Source: Acetobacter okinawensis JCM 25146
GTDB taxonomy: Bacteria > Pseudomonadota > Alphaproteobacteria > Acetobacterales > Acetobacteraceae
Reading direction: 5' to 3'
Assembly (NCBI RefSeq): GCF_000613865.1
Contig: NZ_BAJU01000006.1
Location: 31,452 to 95,451 of the forward strand
Length of the DNA stretch: 64,000 nt
Shown here piece after piece: positions 57,494-64,000 of the stretch. Positions within the stretch are counted from its first letter, which is position 1, and every line of letters starts with the position of its first letter. Position numbers and translations under genes: made by a program. The notes below the pieces were generated by a model, which was given only the letters and a program-made list of their open reading frames with translations, made no database searches and was not told the origin of the DNA.

Positions 57494-58496
57494 GGGGTAT
57501 TGCTGCCGGGGGCTTGGGTACCAAGGCATGTGCCTGCGGGCAGGGCCTGCCCGCGCAGGAAGCGTCTGCCTCCATCATGCCACGGCCGGGGCGTTGCAGG
57601 CTTGTCAGGCGAATAACCCCTTGGCCACACGCGACACTCAGACGTTCATCCAGTACCGTACCAGGGGGAGTGTTGGGGGGGCAAAGGGAGGTATCTGCCG
57701 CAATCACACCCGCCCCGATCTTGATAACCGTGCCGTCTGCCAGCGTGGTAAACGTACCTGGCCACGGGGTCAGCGCGCGGATCTGGCGGTCTATAGCGGT
57801 GGCGTCATGCGTCCAGTCGATCCGCCCATCCTCGCGCGTTAGGCGTGGCGCGTAGGTTACGCCGTCCTCTGGCTGGGTCTGGCGTGCGGGGCGTCCGGCA
57901 TTCAGGCGGGCCTGATGGTCTGCCGCGTCGGGCGTTTGGGGCGGGAAGTCGGCAAGTACACGCAGCACCATGCTCCCGCCTAGCGCACTCAGGGCATCAT
58001 GCAGGGTGGTGGCGGTTGTCTGTGCGGTAATGGGTACAGCCTCACGCAGCAGCATGGGGCCCGTGTCCAGCCCGGCCTCCATCTGCATGATGGTCACCCC
58101 GCTTTGCGTGTCGCCTGCCAGAATGGCACTCTGGATGGGCGATGCGCCCCGCCAGCGTGGCAGCAGGCTGGCATGGATGTTCAGGCAACCCAGCCGGGGT
58201 GCATCCAGCATGACCTGCGGCAAGATCAGCCCGTAAGCCGCAACAATGGCAGCGTCGGCCTTGAGCGCGGCAAACGCCTGCCATGCCTCGGGGTTGTTGC
58301 GCAGGCTCAGCGGGTGGTGGACCGGCAGGCCAAGTTCCTGTGCCGCCTGCTGCACGGGGGAGGCACGCAGGGCCTTGCCCCGCCCGGCTGGACGGGGCGG
58401 CTGGGAGTATACGGCAACAATCTCATGCCCTGCGGCATGGAGGGCCTTAAGGGCCGGTACGGCAAAATCTGGCGTACCCATGAACACAAGACGCAT
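57490..58496 (-). CDS. fmt: Methionyl-tRNA formyltransferase (frameshift near 3' end as assembled)
   Basis: Formylates initiator Met-tRNA. MRLVFMGTPDFAVPAL at the N-terminus, GLILPQVMLDAPRLGCLNIHASLLPRWRG with the catalytic Asn-x-His (cut here), MEAGLDTGPML, and the C-terminal tRNA-binding domain. At about 57560 the frame shifts: MEADA-FLRGQALPAG is expected, and one base is missing. With it restored, the stop falls at 57490 in ATGA overlap with truA. As written, the frame runs on inside truA to 57240. About 335 aa. ATG 58496 is preferred; a GTG at 58514 directly abuts the def stop. Confidence 0.92.
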
Positions 58497-58514
58497 CGGG
58501 CGATGTTTTTCCAC

Positions 58515-59075
58515 TTAGTTGCGCTTCAGGTCCTTGGCCAGACGGCGCAGGATCATGTTGCGGCGCAGGGCGGAAAGGTGGTCCACGAACAAAACGCCAT
58601 CAAGGTGGTCAAGCTCGTGCTGCACGCAGGTGGCCAGCAGGCCGTCCACATCGCGCTCCTGTACCTGTCCGCTTATGTTCTGCCAACGAACGCGTACTTT
58701 TTCGGGGCGGACAACCTCGGCATACTGGCTGGGCAGGGACAGGCAGCCTTCCTCGCGCGTGCTCATTTCCTCTGTTTCGGCCACAATCTCGGGGTTAATC
58801 AGGATCATGGGGTCGCGCGTGTCTTTTTCACCCAGATCAATCAGGACAAAGCGCTGGCTCAGACCAACCTGCGGGGCGGCAAGTCCAATGCCGGGGGCCT
58901 GATACATGGCGGCAAACATGCCGGGCAGAATCTTTTGGATTTCGGCCATGTCTTCAGGTTTGACCAGTCTTGCCTTCTGGCGCAGCACGGGGTGCGGTGG
59001 CGTCAGGATGTTAAGAGGGGCGGCAGTGTCCGAGGCAGCGGAAAATGCGGCGTCTGTCAGGGCTGGGTGTGTCAT
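58515..59075 (-). CDS. def: Peptide deformylase
   Basis: 186 aa. Removes N-formyl from new proteins. GIGLAAPQVG (motif 1), EEGCLSLP with the metal Cys (motif 2), and VQHELDHLDGVLF with HExxH (motif 3). ATG 59075 (MTHPALTD) is preferred to upstream in-frame starts. First gene of def-fmt-truA; divergent from hsp20. Confidence 0.96.
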   Translation of the reverse strand: MTHPALTDAAFSAASDTAAPLNILTPPHPVLRQKARLVKPEDMAEIQKILPGMFAAMYQAPGIGLAAPQVGLSQRFVLIDLGEKDTRDPMILINPEIVAETEEMSTREEGCLSLPSQYAEVVRPEKVRVRWQNISGQVQERDVDGLLATCVQHELDHLDGVLFVDHLSALRRNMILRRLAKDLKRN

Positions 59076-59227
59076 ACAGCCCGATTTAGCGTTCCGCTGT
59101 GGCGGATGCCAGAAGAAAACGGCATGAAAAGTGTTTGTGACACAAAAAATCTGTCTCCCGAGGGCCACAATATGGCATGCAAACCACACTGAGCCACGCC
59201 CCAGACCAGAATGAAGCGGGACACAGG

Positions 59228-59255
59228 GTTGCGTGTGCCTGCCTCTATCCCATAT
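59228..59255 (+). promoter_or_regulatory. Heat-shock (RpoH-like) promoter candidate before hsp20
   Basis: GTTGCG and, 15 bases later, CCCATAT resemble the -35 (CTTGAA) and -10 (CCCCATNT) of sigma-32 promoters. The site lies 70 bp before hsp20, a family usually under RpoH. Confidence 0.45.
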
Positions 59256-59264
59256 CGTGAAGAG

Positions 59265-59292
59265 ACCGGATGCCGTGGCGGGTCCGGTTTTT
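59265..59292 (+). promoter_or_regulatory. Hairpin plus T-run in the hsp20 leader
   Basis: ACCGGA / TCCGGT stem with a 12-base loop followed by TTTTT, between the promoter candidate and the AAGGAGGAGG ribosome binding site (59307-59316). It may be an attenuator or a temperature-sensitive element. Confidence 0.4.
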
Positions 59293-59324
59293 ATGTCTCG
59301 CTCAGGAAGGAGGAGGCTTGAACA

Positions 59325-59825
59325 ATGTCAGGCAGGCTTTTTGGCTCGCCCATGTTTTTGGGTTTTGATCATCTGGAACAGATGTTGGAACGTGCCAGCA
59401 AGGGTTCGGGCGATGGTTACCCACCCTACAACATTGAGCAGATAGCCCCTAACGGCCTGCGCATTACTCTTGCCGTTGCCGGTTTCAGGATGGAAGACCT
59501 CCAGATCACGCAGGAGGACAACCAGCTTGTCATCCGTGGTCGTCAGGTGGAAGAGGGGGAGGAGCGGGTTTACCTGCACCGTGGTATCGCCTCCCGCCAG
59601 TTCCAAAAAGCGTTTGTGCTGGCCGAAGGGATAGAGATAGGCGGAGCCTGGCTGGATAACGGGCTTTTGCACATAGACCTCTTTCGCCCGCAGCCGGAGG
59701 TTCGGGTCAAACAGATCGAGATCATGCAAGGTGGGCAAAAGGGGCAGGTTGCCCCGGCATCGGGCGTCAAGCCCCGCCCCACGCCACGAATGCTGCATCC
59801 GGTTATGGATGTGGATGGTCGTTAA
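59325..59825 (+). CDS. Small heat shock protein, Hsp20/IbpA family
   Basis: 166 aa. FGFDHLEQMLERASKG-type alphaproteobacterial N-terminus (FLGFDHLEQMLE), an alpha-crystallin domain (YNIEQIAPNGLRITLAVAGF to GLLHIDLFRP) and a longer C-terminal tail of ~35 residues. A holdase that keeps heat- or acid-damaged proteins refoldable. Followed 19 bp later by a DUF1150 gene, the usual partner. Confidence 0.93.
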   Translation: MSGRLFGSPMFLGFDHLEQMLERASKGSGDGYPPYNIEQIAPNGLRITLAVAGFRMEDLQITQEDNQLVIRGRQVEEGEERVYLHRGIASRQFQKAFVLAEGIEIGGAWLDNGLLHIDLFRPQPEVRVKQIEIMQGGQKGQVAPASGVKPRPTPRMLHPVMDVDGR

Positions 59826-59844
59826 AACCCGGAAGGAGGACGCA

Positions 59845-60111
59845 ATGAAAAGCAGCATGCAGGGTGGTTACATGCCAGCTGGTCTGCCGCAGGCCGAACG
59901 TGTGGCAGATGTGCGGCAACTTTCCGATATGCAGTTCCGCTCCCTTGGGCTGAGCAAGGTTGCCTACACCCGCCCCGCCACCATGGATGATGGGGAGGAA
60001 GGCTGCGCCATTTACGCCGCCGATGGGTCTTTGCTGGCCGTGGTGGATGATATGGAAACAGCATGGGGCGCCATTGTGCAAAATGACATGGTGCCTGCCT
60101 CTCTCCAGTAG
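59845..60111 (+). CDS. DUF1150 family protein
   Basis: 88 aa. VRQLSDMQFRSLGLSKVAY and GCAIYAADGSLLAVVDD and DNDMVPASL-like NDMVPASLQ end define the family, which sits after hsp20 in many alphaproteobacteria. Function not known. Ribosome binding site GGAAGGAGG 59831-59839. Confidence 0.85.
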   Translation: MKSSMQGGYMPAGLPQAERVADVRQLSDMQFRSLGLSKVAYTRPATMDDGEEGCAIYAADGSLLAVVDDMETAWGAIVQNDMVPASLQ

Positions 60112-60133
60112 GGGCAGTTCCGCTGGCTCAAAG

Positions 60134-60164
60134 AAAAAGGACCGGTTTGTGCCGGTCCTTTTTT
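60134..60164. terminator. Bidirectional intrinsic terminator between DUF1150 and hpf
   Basis: Twelve-pair stem AAAAAGGACCGG / CCGGTCCTTTTT around TTTGTG, with A-run and T-run ends. It lies just past the restored end of hpf and past the DUF1150 stop. Confidence 0.93.
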
Positions 60165-60203
60165 GTTGGGGCATGCCATTGCGGACTGTGCCGGACGGGC
60201 TGC

Positions 60204-60820
60204 TTATGGGGCTGGTGCATCCAGCGGGGCGGTGTCCAGCCATCCGATGTTGCCATCATCACGCCGGTACACAAGCTGATGTGGCGGCTGGCCGTATTGC
60301 GGAATAATAGAAAATTCTGGCCTGCAAGGTCCAGCCGCATTACCGCCTCGCCCACGGACAGGACGGGAATGTCAGCGGGCTGCTCGGCAATAATGGTTGC
60401 AAAGGTTTCTTCCTCCTCCGTTTTTTTGGGGAGGGTGGGGCTGGCATCACCCGGTTCGTGGTCGTCTACGGGTTGCAAAACATAGGAACGGGCGCGTTCT
60501 GGCTGCTCCTGCCTTGTGGTGGAGCGGGCGTGGGTGGTTACGCGCTTGTGGTAACGGCGCAGGCGTTTGGCAATATGTTCGGCGGCGTCATCAAAGGCGG
60601 CGTTGGCGTCTGCGGCCTCGCCTTCTCCACGCAGGATCAGGCCACGGGCAGCCTTGACGTTGATGTCGCATGTGAAAAACGAGCGGGCTTTGCCAAAGGT
60701 GACCTGTGCCTGTAGCCCTGTGTCAAAATATCGTTCTGCAAGATTGCCCAGATGGGTGTTGACCCGATGTTTCAAGGCGTCGGAAAGATCAATCTGTTTA
60801 CCGGAAACCTGAATATGCAT
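60204..60820 (-). CDS. hpf: Long-form ribosome hibernation promoting factor (frameshift as assembled)
   Basis: MHIQVSGKQIDLSDALK starts the S30AE domain that binds the 30S subunit. A charged linker follows, then the C-terminal dimerisation domain that makes 100S ribosomes. That domain breaks at about 60320: MRLDLAG is followed in the next frame by PEFSIIPQYGQPPHQLVYRR and DDGNIGWLD, ending at 60204. Restoring one base gives 205 aa, typical of long HPF. As written the frame would run through the terminator to 60128. Often next to rpoN and lptB; here rpoN is missing. Confidence 0.9.
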
Positions 60821-61143
60821 AGGACAGCGTTCCTTGCGACTGGCAGGCGGGCCTGTCAAACCCGAATGGCGTTCGTGCCTGTCCGGACGGCATTGCGGGT
60901 TAACGGGTTTGCCTTTGTTACGTTGCAGGGCAAGCCTGCAACGCGCGTTGTGTATTTGGGCATGGGTGAGGTGTTTATGTCCATGCCTTTGTTACAGATA
61001 TAATGCAGGGCTTTACCCCGAGGTTGCATGGCCAATAAGGACGGCGGAAATATAAAGCGCATGGCAGGCTTGTCGCCCGACCCGCCCTATGCCTACACAG
61101 GACGATAAACCTTTACGTGTTATAATCTGGATACCCGGCCACC
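60821..61143. other. Intergenic region between hpf and the Pro-rich membrane protein (323 bp)
   Basis: Divergent promoter region. A TATAAT at 61121-61126 lies 18 bp before the plus-strand start, with no good -35 seventeen bases upstream. No gene-like frame is seen. GTTGCAGGGCAAGCCTGCAAC-type short inverted repeats occur at about 60921-60941. Confidence 0.45.
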
Positions 61144-61437
61144 ATGCTTTTACGTTCCGCACCCCCCAAGGATATGCCTAAAATGCCCAATGGCTGGGGC
61201 TGGCAGATCAAGCTGGGGTGTCTGCTCGTTCTTGCAGGGGTGTATGGCGGCTTTATGTGGCATGTGACCCACCAGAAAATACGTCCCGTCATGGAACGGG
61301 TGGATATTCCCGTAACTGTTGTTGCGCCCCCCAAGCCACCTGCGCCACCGGCCCCTCCCATTGCCATGGAACCTGCGCCCCCGCTGGTTGCGCCTGCTCC
61401 TCCTGTCTTGCGAGGGAATGCCGCGCACCGGCCCTGA
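61144..61437 (+). CDS. Small single-pass membrane protein with Pro-rich tail
   Basis: 97 aa. One membrane helix (IKLGCLLVLAGVYGGFMW), then a periplasmic tail rich in Pro and Ala (repeats of PPAPPAP type), reminiscent of TonB-like linkers but far too short and without a TonB domain. It ends 23 bp before the MOSC gene. Unknown function. Could be an over-called frame, but the start context and hydrophobic profile support it. Confidence 0.5.
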   Translation: MLLRSAPPKDMPKMPNGWGWQIKLGCLLVLAGVYGGFMWHVTHQKIRPVMERVDIPVTVVAPPKPPAPPAPPIAMEPAPPLVAPAPPVLRGNAAHRP

Positions 61438-61460
61438 AAACCACAACGCAGAGGTATGGC

Positions 61461-62330
61461 GTGAGCGAACTGTGTGTCACCAGCCTGCATATTTACCCGG
61501 TCAAGGGGTTGCATGCTCTCTCTCCCCCAACCGCCATGGTCAGCCCGTGGGGGCTGGAGGGAGACCGCCGGTGGATGGTGGTGGATGCCACAGGGCGGTT
61601 TATAACCCAGCGCACCTGCCGTTCCATGGCCTTGATAACTCCCATCCCCACGGCGGAAGGGCTGACCCTGACCCGTGCAGGCATGCGGCCCTGTCCGGTT
61701 CGCTTTCCCGATCAGGAGTCCCCTGTGCTCCTGACCACGGTCTGGAAGGATCAGGTACAGGCGCGGGATGCAGGTGATCTGGCGGCGGCGTGGCTGGAGC
61801 AGGCGCTTGGGCAGCCGTGCCGTCTGGTGTGGATGCACCGGCCGGAGTTTGCCCGTATCCGCCATCTGGGAGAACAGGAACGCCCCGTCTCTTTTGCAGA
61901 TGGATACCCGCTGCTTCTGGCCAACACGGCCTCTCTGGATGATCTGAACGCCCGCCTGCCTGCGGGGCAGTCTGTTCCCATGAGCCGGTTCCGGGCCAAT
62001 ATTGTGCTGGGAGGGCATATCCCTTGGGCGGAGGACGAGTGGCGGCGTCTGGCTATTGGCGATGGAGCCAATGGGGGTGGCGCTATTGTGCGTGTGCTCG
62101 CGCCGTGTTCGCGCTGCGTGGTCACATCCATTGATCAGGAGAGCGCGCAGGTGCCTTTCCCCAAGGAGCCTCTGGCCACGCTGGCCAGTTTTCGGCGCGC
62201 GCAGGGTGGGGTGATGTTTGCGCAGAACGCGGTTGTGGAAAAAGCCGGGCTGATTAGCGTGGGCGACCGGGTGAGTGTGCTGGAAGAAGGGGCTTCCAAC
62301 CTGCTGGAAGTGCCGGGCAAACTGGCCTGA
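61461..62330 (+). CDS. MOSC-domain protein (YcbX-like N-terminal barrel)
   Basis: 289 aa. MOSC N-terminal beta-barrel (LHIYPVKGLHALSP, GLEGDRRWMVVD, FITQRTCRSMALI) followed by a MOSC domain (FADGYPLLLANTASLDDLN, SRFRANIVL) with the conserved Cys in VLAPCSRCVVTSID, likely the molybdenum or sulfur ligand. Related YcbX acts with molybdenum cofactor on N-hydroxylated compounds. GTG start at 61461 with AGAGG upstream. Confidence 0.9.
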   Translation: MSELCVTSLHIYPVKGLHALSPPTAMVSPWGLEGDRRWMVVDATGRFITQRTCRSMALITPIPTAEGLTLTRAGMRPCPVRFPDQESPVLLTTVWKDQVQARDAGDLAAAWLEQALGQPCRLVWMHRPEFARIRHLGEQERPVSFADGYPLLLANTASLDDLNARLPAGQSVPMSRFRANIVLGGHIPWAEDEWRRLAIGDGANGGGAIVRVLAPCSRCVVTSIDQESAQVPFPKEPLATLASFRRAQGGVMFAQNAVVEKAGLISVGDRVSVLEEGASNLLEVPGKLA

Positions 62331-62347
62331 GTTGCCCGGAGGGCAAC
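62331..62347. terminator. Hairpin between convergent MOSC gene and lptB
   Basis: Perfect GTTGCCC-GGA-GGGCAAC stem starting right after the MOSC stop. No T-run, but the position between convergent genes suggests a terminator function. Confidence 0.45.
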
Positions 62348-62423
62348 TGCTGGAAGGGGACAGAAGTACTGGGCCTGCTTACCTCAATGATGCTCTCCGT
62401 GCCTTGCGTCCGTCAGACGTGGG

Positions 62424-63245
62424 TCAGAGCGAGAAGCTGTCCCCCAGATAAACGCGGCGTACGTCCTCATGCGCCACAATTTCCTCAGGTACACCCTGCA
62501 TCAGCACCTGCCCACTGTGCATGATGTAGGCGCGGTCAATCACTTCAAGCGTTTCGCGCACATTGTGGTCGGTAATCAGCACCCCGATCCCACGGTCCTT
62601 GAGGTGGGAAACAAGGTCGCGGATTTCACCCACCGCAATGGGGTCAATCCCGGCCAAAGGCTCATCAAGCAGGACGTAGTGTGGCTGGCTGGCCAGTGCG
62701 CGTGCAATTTCCAGTCGTCTGCGTTCCCCGCCGGACAGGGCGAGCGAGGGCGAGTGGCGCAGGCGGGTAATGCCAAACTCGTTCAGCAGCCCATCCAGCA
62801 TGACCTGACGCTGGTCGGGGTCGGGTTCGACCACCTCCAGCGCTGCCATAATGTTCTGCTCCACGTTCAGGCCCCGAAAAATGCTGGCTTCCTGCGGCAG
62901 GTAGCCAATGCCAAGGCGTGCGCGCCGGTACATGGGGAGTTGTGTAATGTCCGCGCCATCAAGCGTAATGGTCCCGGTATCAGGCTGGACCAGCCCGACA
63001 ATCATGTAAAAGCTGGTGGTCTTGCCTGCGCCATTGGGTCCGAGAAGCCCCACGGCCTCGCCCCGGTGCACCTCGATCGAGACATCCTTGACGACCTGAC
63101 GCTTTTTATAGCTTTTGCCAATATTATGGGCGATCAGGCCATGGCCCGGCTGGTGTGGGGCGCTCAGGTCAACGGGTTCGGGGCCAAGACCAATGACCTC
63201 TTCTTGCACGATTTCCTCGGACGTCCAGTTTACTTCCCGGTTCAT
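62424..63245 (-). CDS. lptB: LPS export ABC transporter ATP-binding protein
   Basis: 273 aa. Walker A LLGPNGAGKTTSF, Q-loop PQEASIFRGLNVEQNI, signature LSGGERRRLEIARAL, Walker B YVLLDEPLAGIDP and switch His (ITDHNVRET). The 30-residue N-terminal extension before the ABC domain is unusual compared with E. coli LptB. With LptFG it powers LPS transport. It starts two bases after lptA. Confidence 0.96.
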   Translation of the reverse strand: MNREVNWTSEEIVQEEVIGLGPEPVDLSAPHQPGHGLIAHNIGKSYKKRQVVKDVSIEVHRGEAVGLLGPNGAGKTTSFYMIVGLVQPDTGTITLDGADITQLPMYRRARLGIGYLPQEASIFRGLNVEQNIMAALEVVEPDPDQRQVMLDGLLNEFGITRLRHSPSLALSGGERRRLEIARALASQPHYVLLDEPLAGIDPIAVGEIRDLVSHLKDRGIGVLITDHNVRETLEVIDRAYIMHSGQVLMQGVPEEIVAHEDVRRVYLGDSFSL

Positions 63246-63247
63246 TG

Positions 63248-64000
63248 TTACTTCCTGTCCGATGTATCGCCATTGCTGGGTACCACCAGCCCACTGACCC
63301 TGTTGCCCGGACGCTCGGTCATGGTGGCAATACCTGTGTGCATGTTGATAATGGCCGCAGCCCCCTGAATCTGGTTTGGCCCACGTGTGATGTGCACATT
63401 GCCAACAATGCGGGCGATTCCTGTATCAGGCACATACACCCCGCGTTCGCCTGTTACAATTTCCGTCTGGGTGCGAACCCAGACATGGCCAAAAGCATTG
63501 ACCTTTTCCAGCTTGTTCCCCCCCGAGGTCAAGGGATCGTCTGCTGTGTTGTCCGCTTTGGCTGTGGCAGGCGTGCCGGCCTGCGGAGGAGGGGCTGTTG
63601 GAGCGCTGTAGCCCACAAGAACATCGGCCCGAATCTGCCGGTGGTCGTTGGTGGTGACGGTCGCATTGCCCCGCCCGATGGAAATATGCTGCTGCGAATA
63701 ATATTCCATGGAATCACGCGCGGTCAGCACATCCTGTGGCGTGGTCAGCCGCAGGGCCTTGCCGGTCATGACCAGAACAGCCTGATCCATATCATACACG
63801 GCCTTGTCCCCCCAGGCCTGATCGGTCTGGGTATAGATATGGACGTGGCCTATGGCTTCCAGCCGGTAAATTTCGTTCGCGCCGGAATCCTGCTCATCGC
63901 CTGCCTTGGTCTCTGTTGTGGTGGGCGCAGGGCTACCCGGCGCTGCCGTGCTGGCAGGTGGTGGTGGGGCGGTGGTCAGGGCTGGTTCGGCGGGCGGTGA
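63248..64000 (-). CDS. lptA: LPS transport periplasmic protein LptA (5' end outside window)
   Basis: The frame is open to the right edge. Visible are a Pro/Ala/Thr-rich stretch and OstA/LptA beta-jellyroll repeats (EIYRLEAIGHVHIYTQTDQA, YDMDQAVLVMTGKALRLT, HVWVRTQTEIVTGERGVY, DTGIARIVGNVHITRG, NMHTGIATM). LptA bridges the inner and outer membrane for LPS. The long low-complexity insertions make it larger than the E. coli protein. Two bases separate it from lptB. Confidence 0.9.
   Translation of the reverse strand, partial: SPPAEPALTTAPPPPASTAAPGSPAPTTTETKAGDEQDSGANEIYRLEAIGHVHIYTQTDQAWGDKAVYDMDQAVLVMTGKALRLTTPQDVLTARDSMEYYSQQHISIGRGNATVTTNDHRQIRADVLVGYSAPTAPPPQAGTPATAKADNTADDPLTSGGNKLEKVNAFGHVWVRTQTEIVTGERGVYVPDTGIARIVGNVHITRGPNQIQGAAAIINMHTGIATMTERPGNRVSGLVVPSNGDTSDRK

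Noticed and set aside
61218..61460. N-terminal extension of the MOSC protein in the same frame
   Set aside because: Cys-rich, unlike the family, and overlaps the Pro-rich membrane protein gene; GTG 61461 fits the MOSC N-terminus.

Overview
The window reads as a chromosomal segment of an acetic acid bacterium, most likely Acetobacter or a close relative (Acetobacteraceae, Alphaproteobacteria). The evidence is a membrane-bound PQQ glucose dehydrogenase, an exported gluconolactonase, an Asr-like acid-shock protein, an RFKD-type bifunctional Rsh, GC-rich third codon positions and the alphaproteobacterial gene orders glnB-glnA, rpmH-rnpA-yidC-engB and hsp20-DUF1150. There is no insertion sequence, prophage, integrase, rRNA operon or CRISPR array. 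Nearly everything is core genome.

Layout. 1-5 kb: SH3-domain export protein (cut by the left edge), pyruvate kinase, gluconolactonase, and on the minus strand an MFS transporter. 5-12.5 kb: TypA, a small His/Lys/Ala-rich secreted protein, then on the minus strand D-amino acid dehydrogenase, ferredoxin-NADP reductase, isocitrate dehydrogenase and a lipoprotein. 12.7-19.7 kb: tRNA-His and an aminotransferase (minus), glnB-glnA, glucose dehydrogenase, and a translationally coupled winged-helix/LexA-like regulator pair. 19.9-29.3 kb: an MHYT-GGDEF-EAL c-di-GMP protein, LepA, MetX-MetW, an RhlE-type helicase, an exported EEP hydrolase and carbonic anhydrase. 29.4-35.5 kb: NYN protein, FolK, RpoZ, Rsh, AcpS, LepB, Rnc. 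35.5-48.8 kb: Era, then a long envelope and isoprenoid block (pyrH, frr, uppS, cdsA, dxr, rseP, bamA, skp, lpxD, fabZ, lpxA, lpxI). 48.8-58.5 kb: glyoxalase, an orphan DHp-like membrane protein, rpmH-rnpA-yidC-engB, argB, dapD-dapE, a membrane protein, and truA-fmt-def on the minus strand. 59-64 kb: hsp20-DUF1150, hpf, a proline-rich membrane protein, a MOSC protein, and lptB-lptA running off the right edge.

How the genes work together. The 36-49 kb block links translation turnover (frr) to undecaprenyl phosphate, phospholipid, MEP isoprenoid, outer-membrane protein assembly and lipid A synthesis. lptA/lptB at the right edge export the finished LPS. metX-metW, argB and dapD-dapE supply amino acids and the peptidoglycan precursor diaminopimelate. 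glnB-glnA and Rsh handle nitrogen and stringent control. Glucose dehydrogenase and gluconolactonase together would oxidise glucose to gluconate outside the cytoplasm.

The most striking property is not a gene. Fifteen single-base frameshifts fall in fourteen otherwise intact genes: the Asr-like gene, icd, rhlE start, EEP hydrolase, acpS, lepB (twice), uppS, cdsA, bamA, fabZ, yidC, argB, fmt and hpf. Many of these genes are essential, thirteen of the fifteen look like a lost base, and adding or removing one base restores normal family length each time. I read them as errors of the sequence or assembly, not as pseudogenes, and I annotate each gene as one locus. I did not find a convincing undescribed multi-gene system. 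The best leads are the Asr-like secreted protein, the S24 regulator without its catalytic serine together with its coupled winged-helix partner, the orphan histidine-kinase-like DHp protein, and a possible small RNA after typA.
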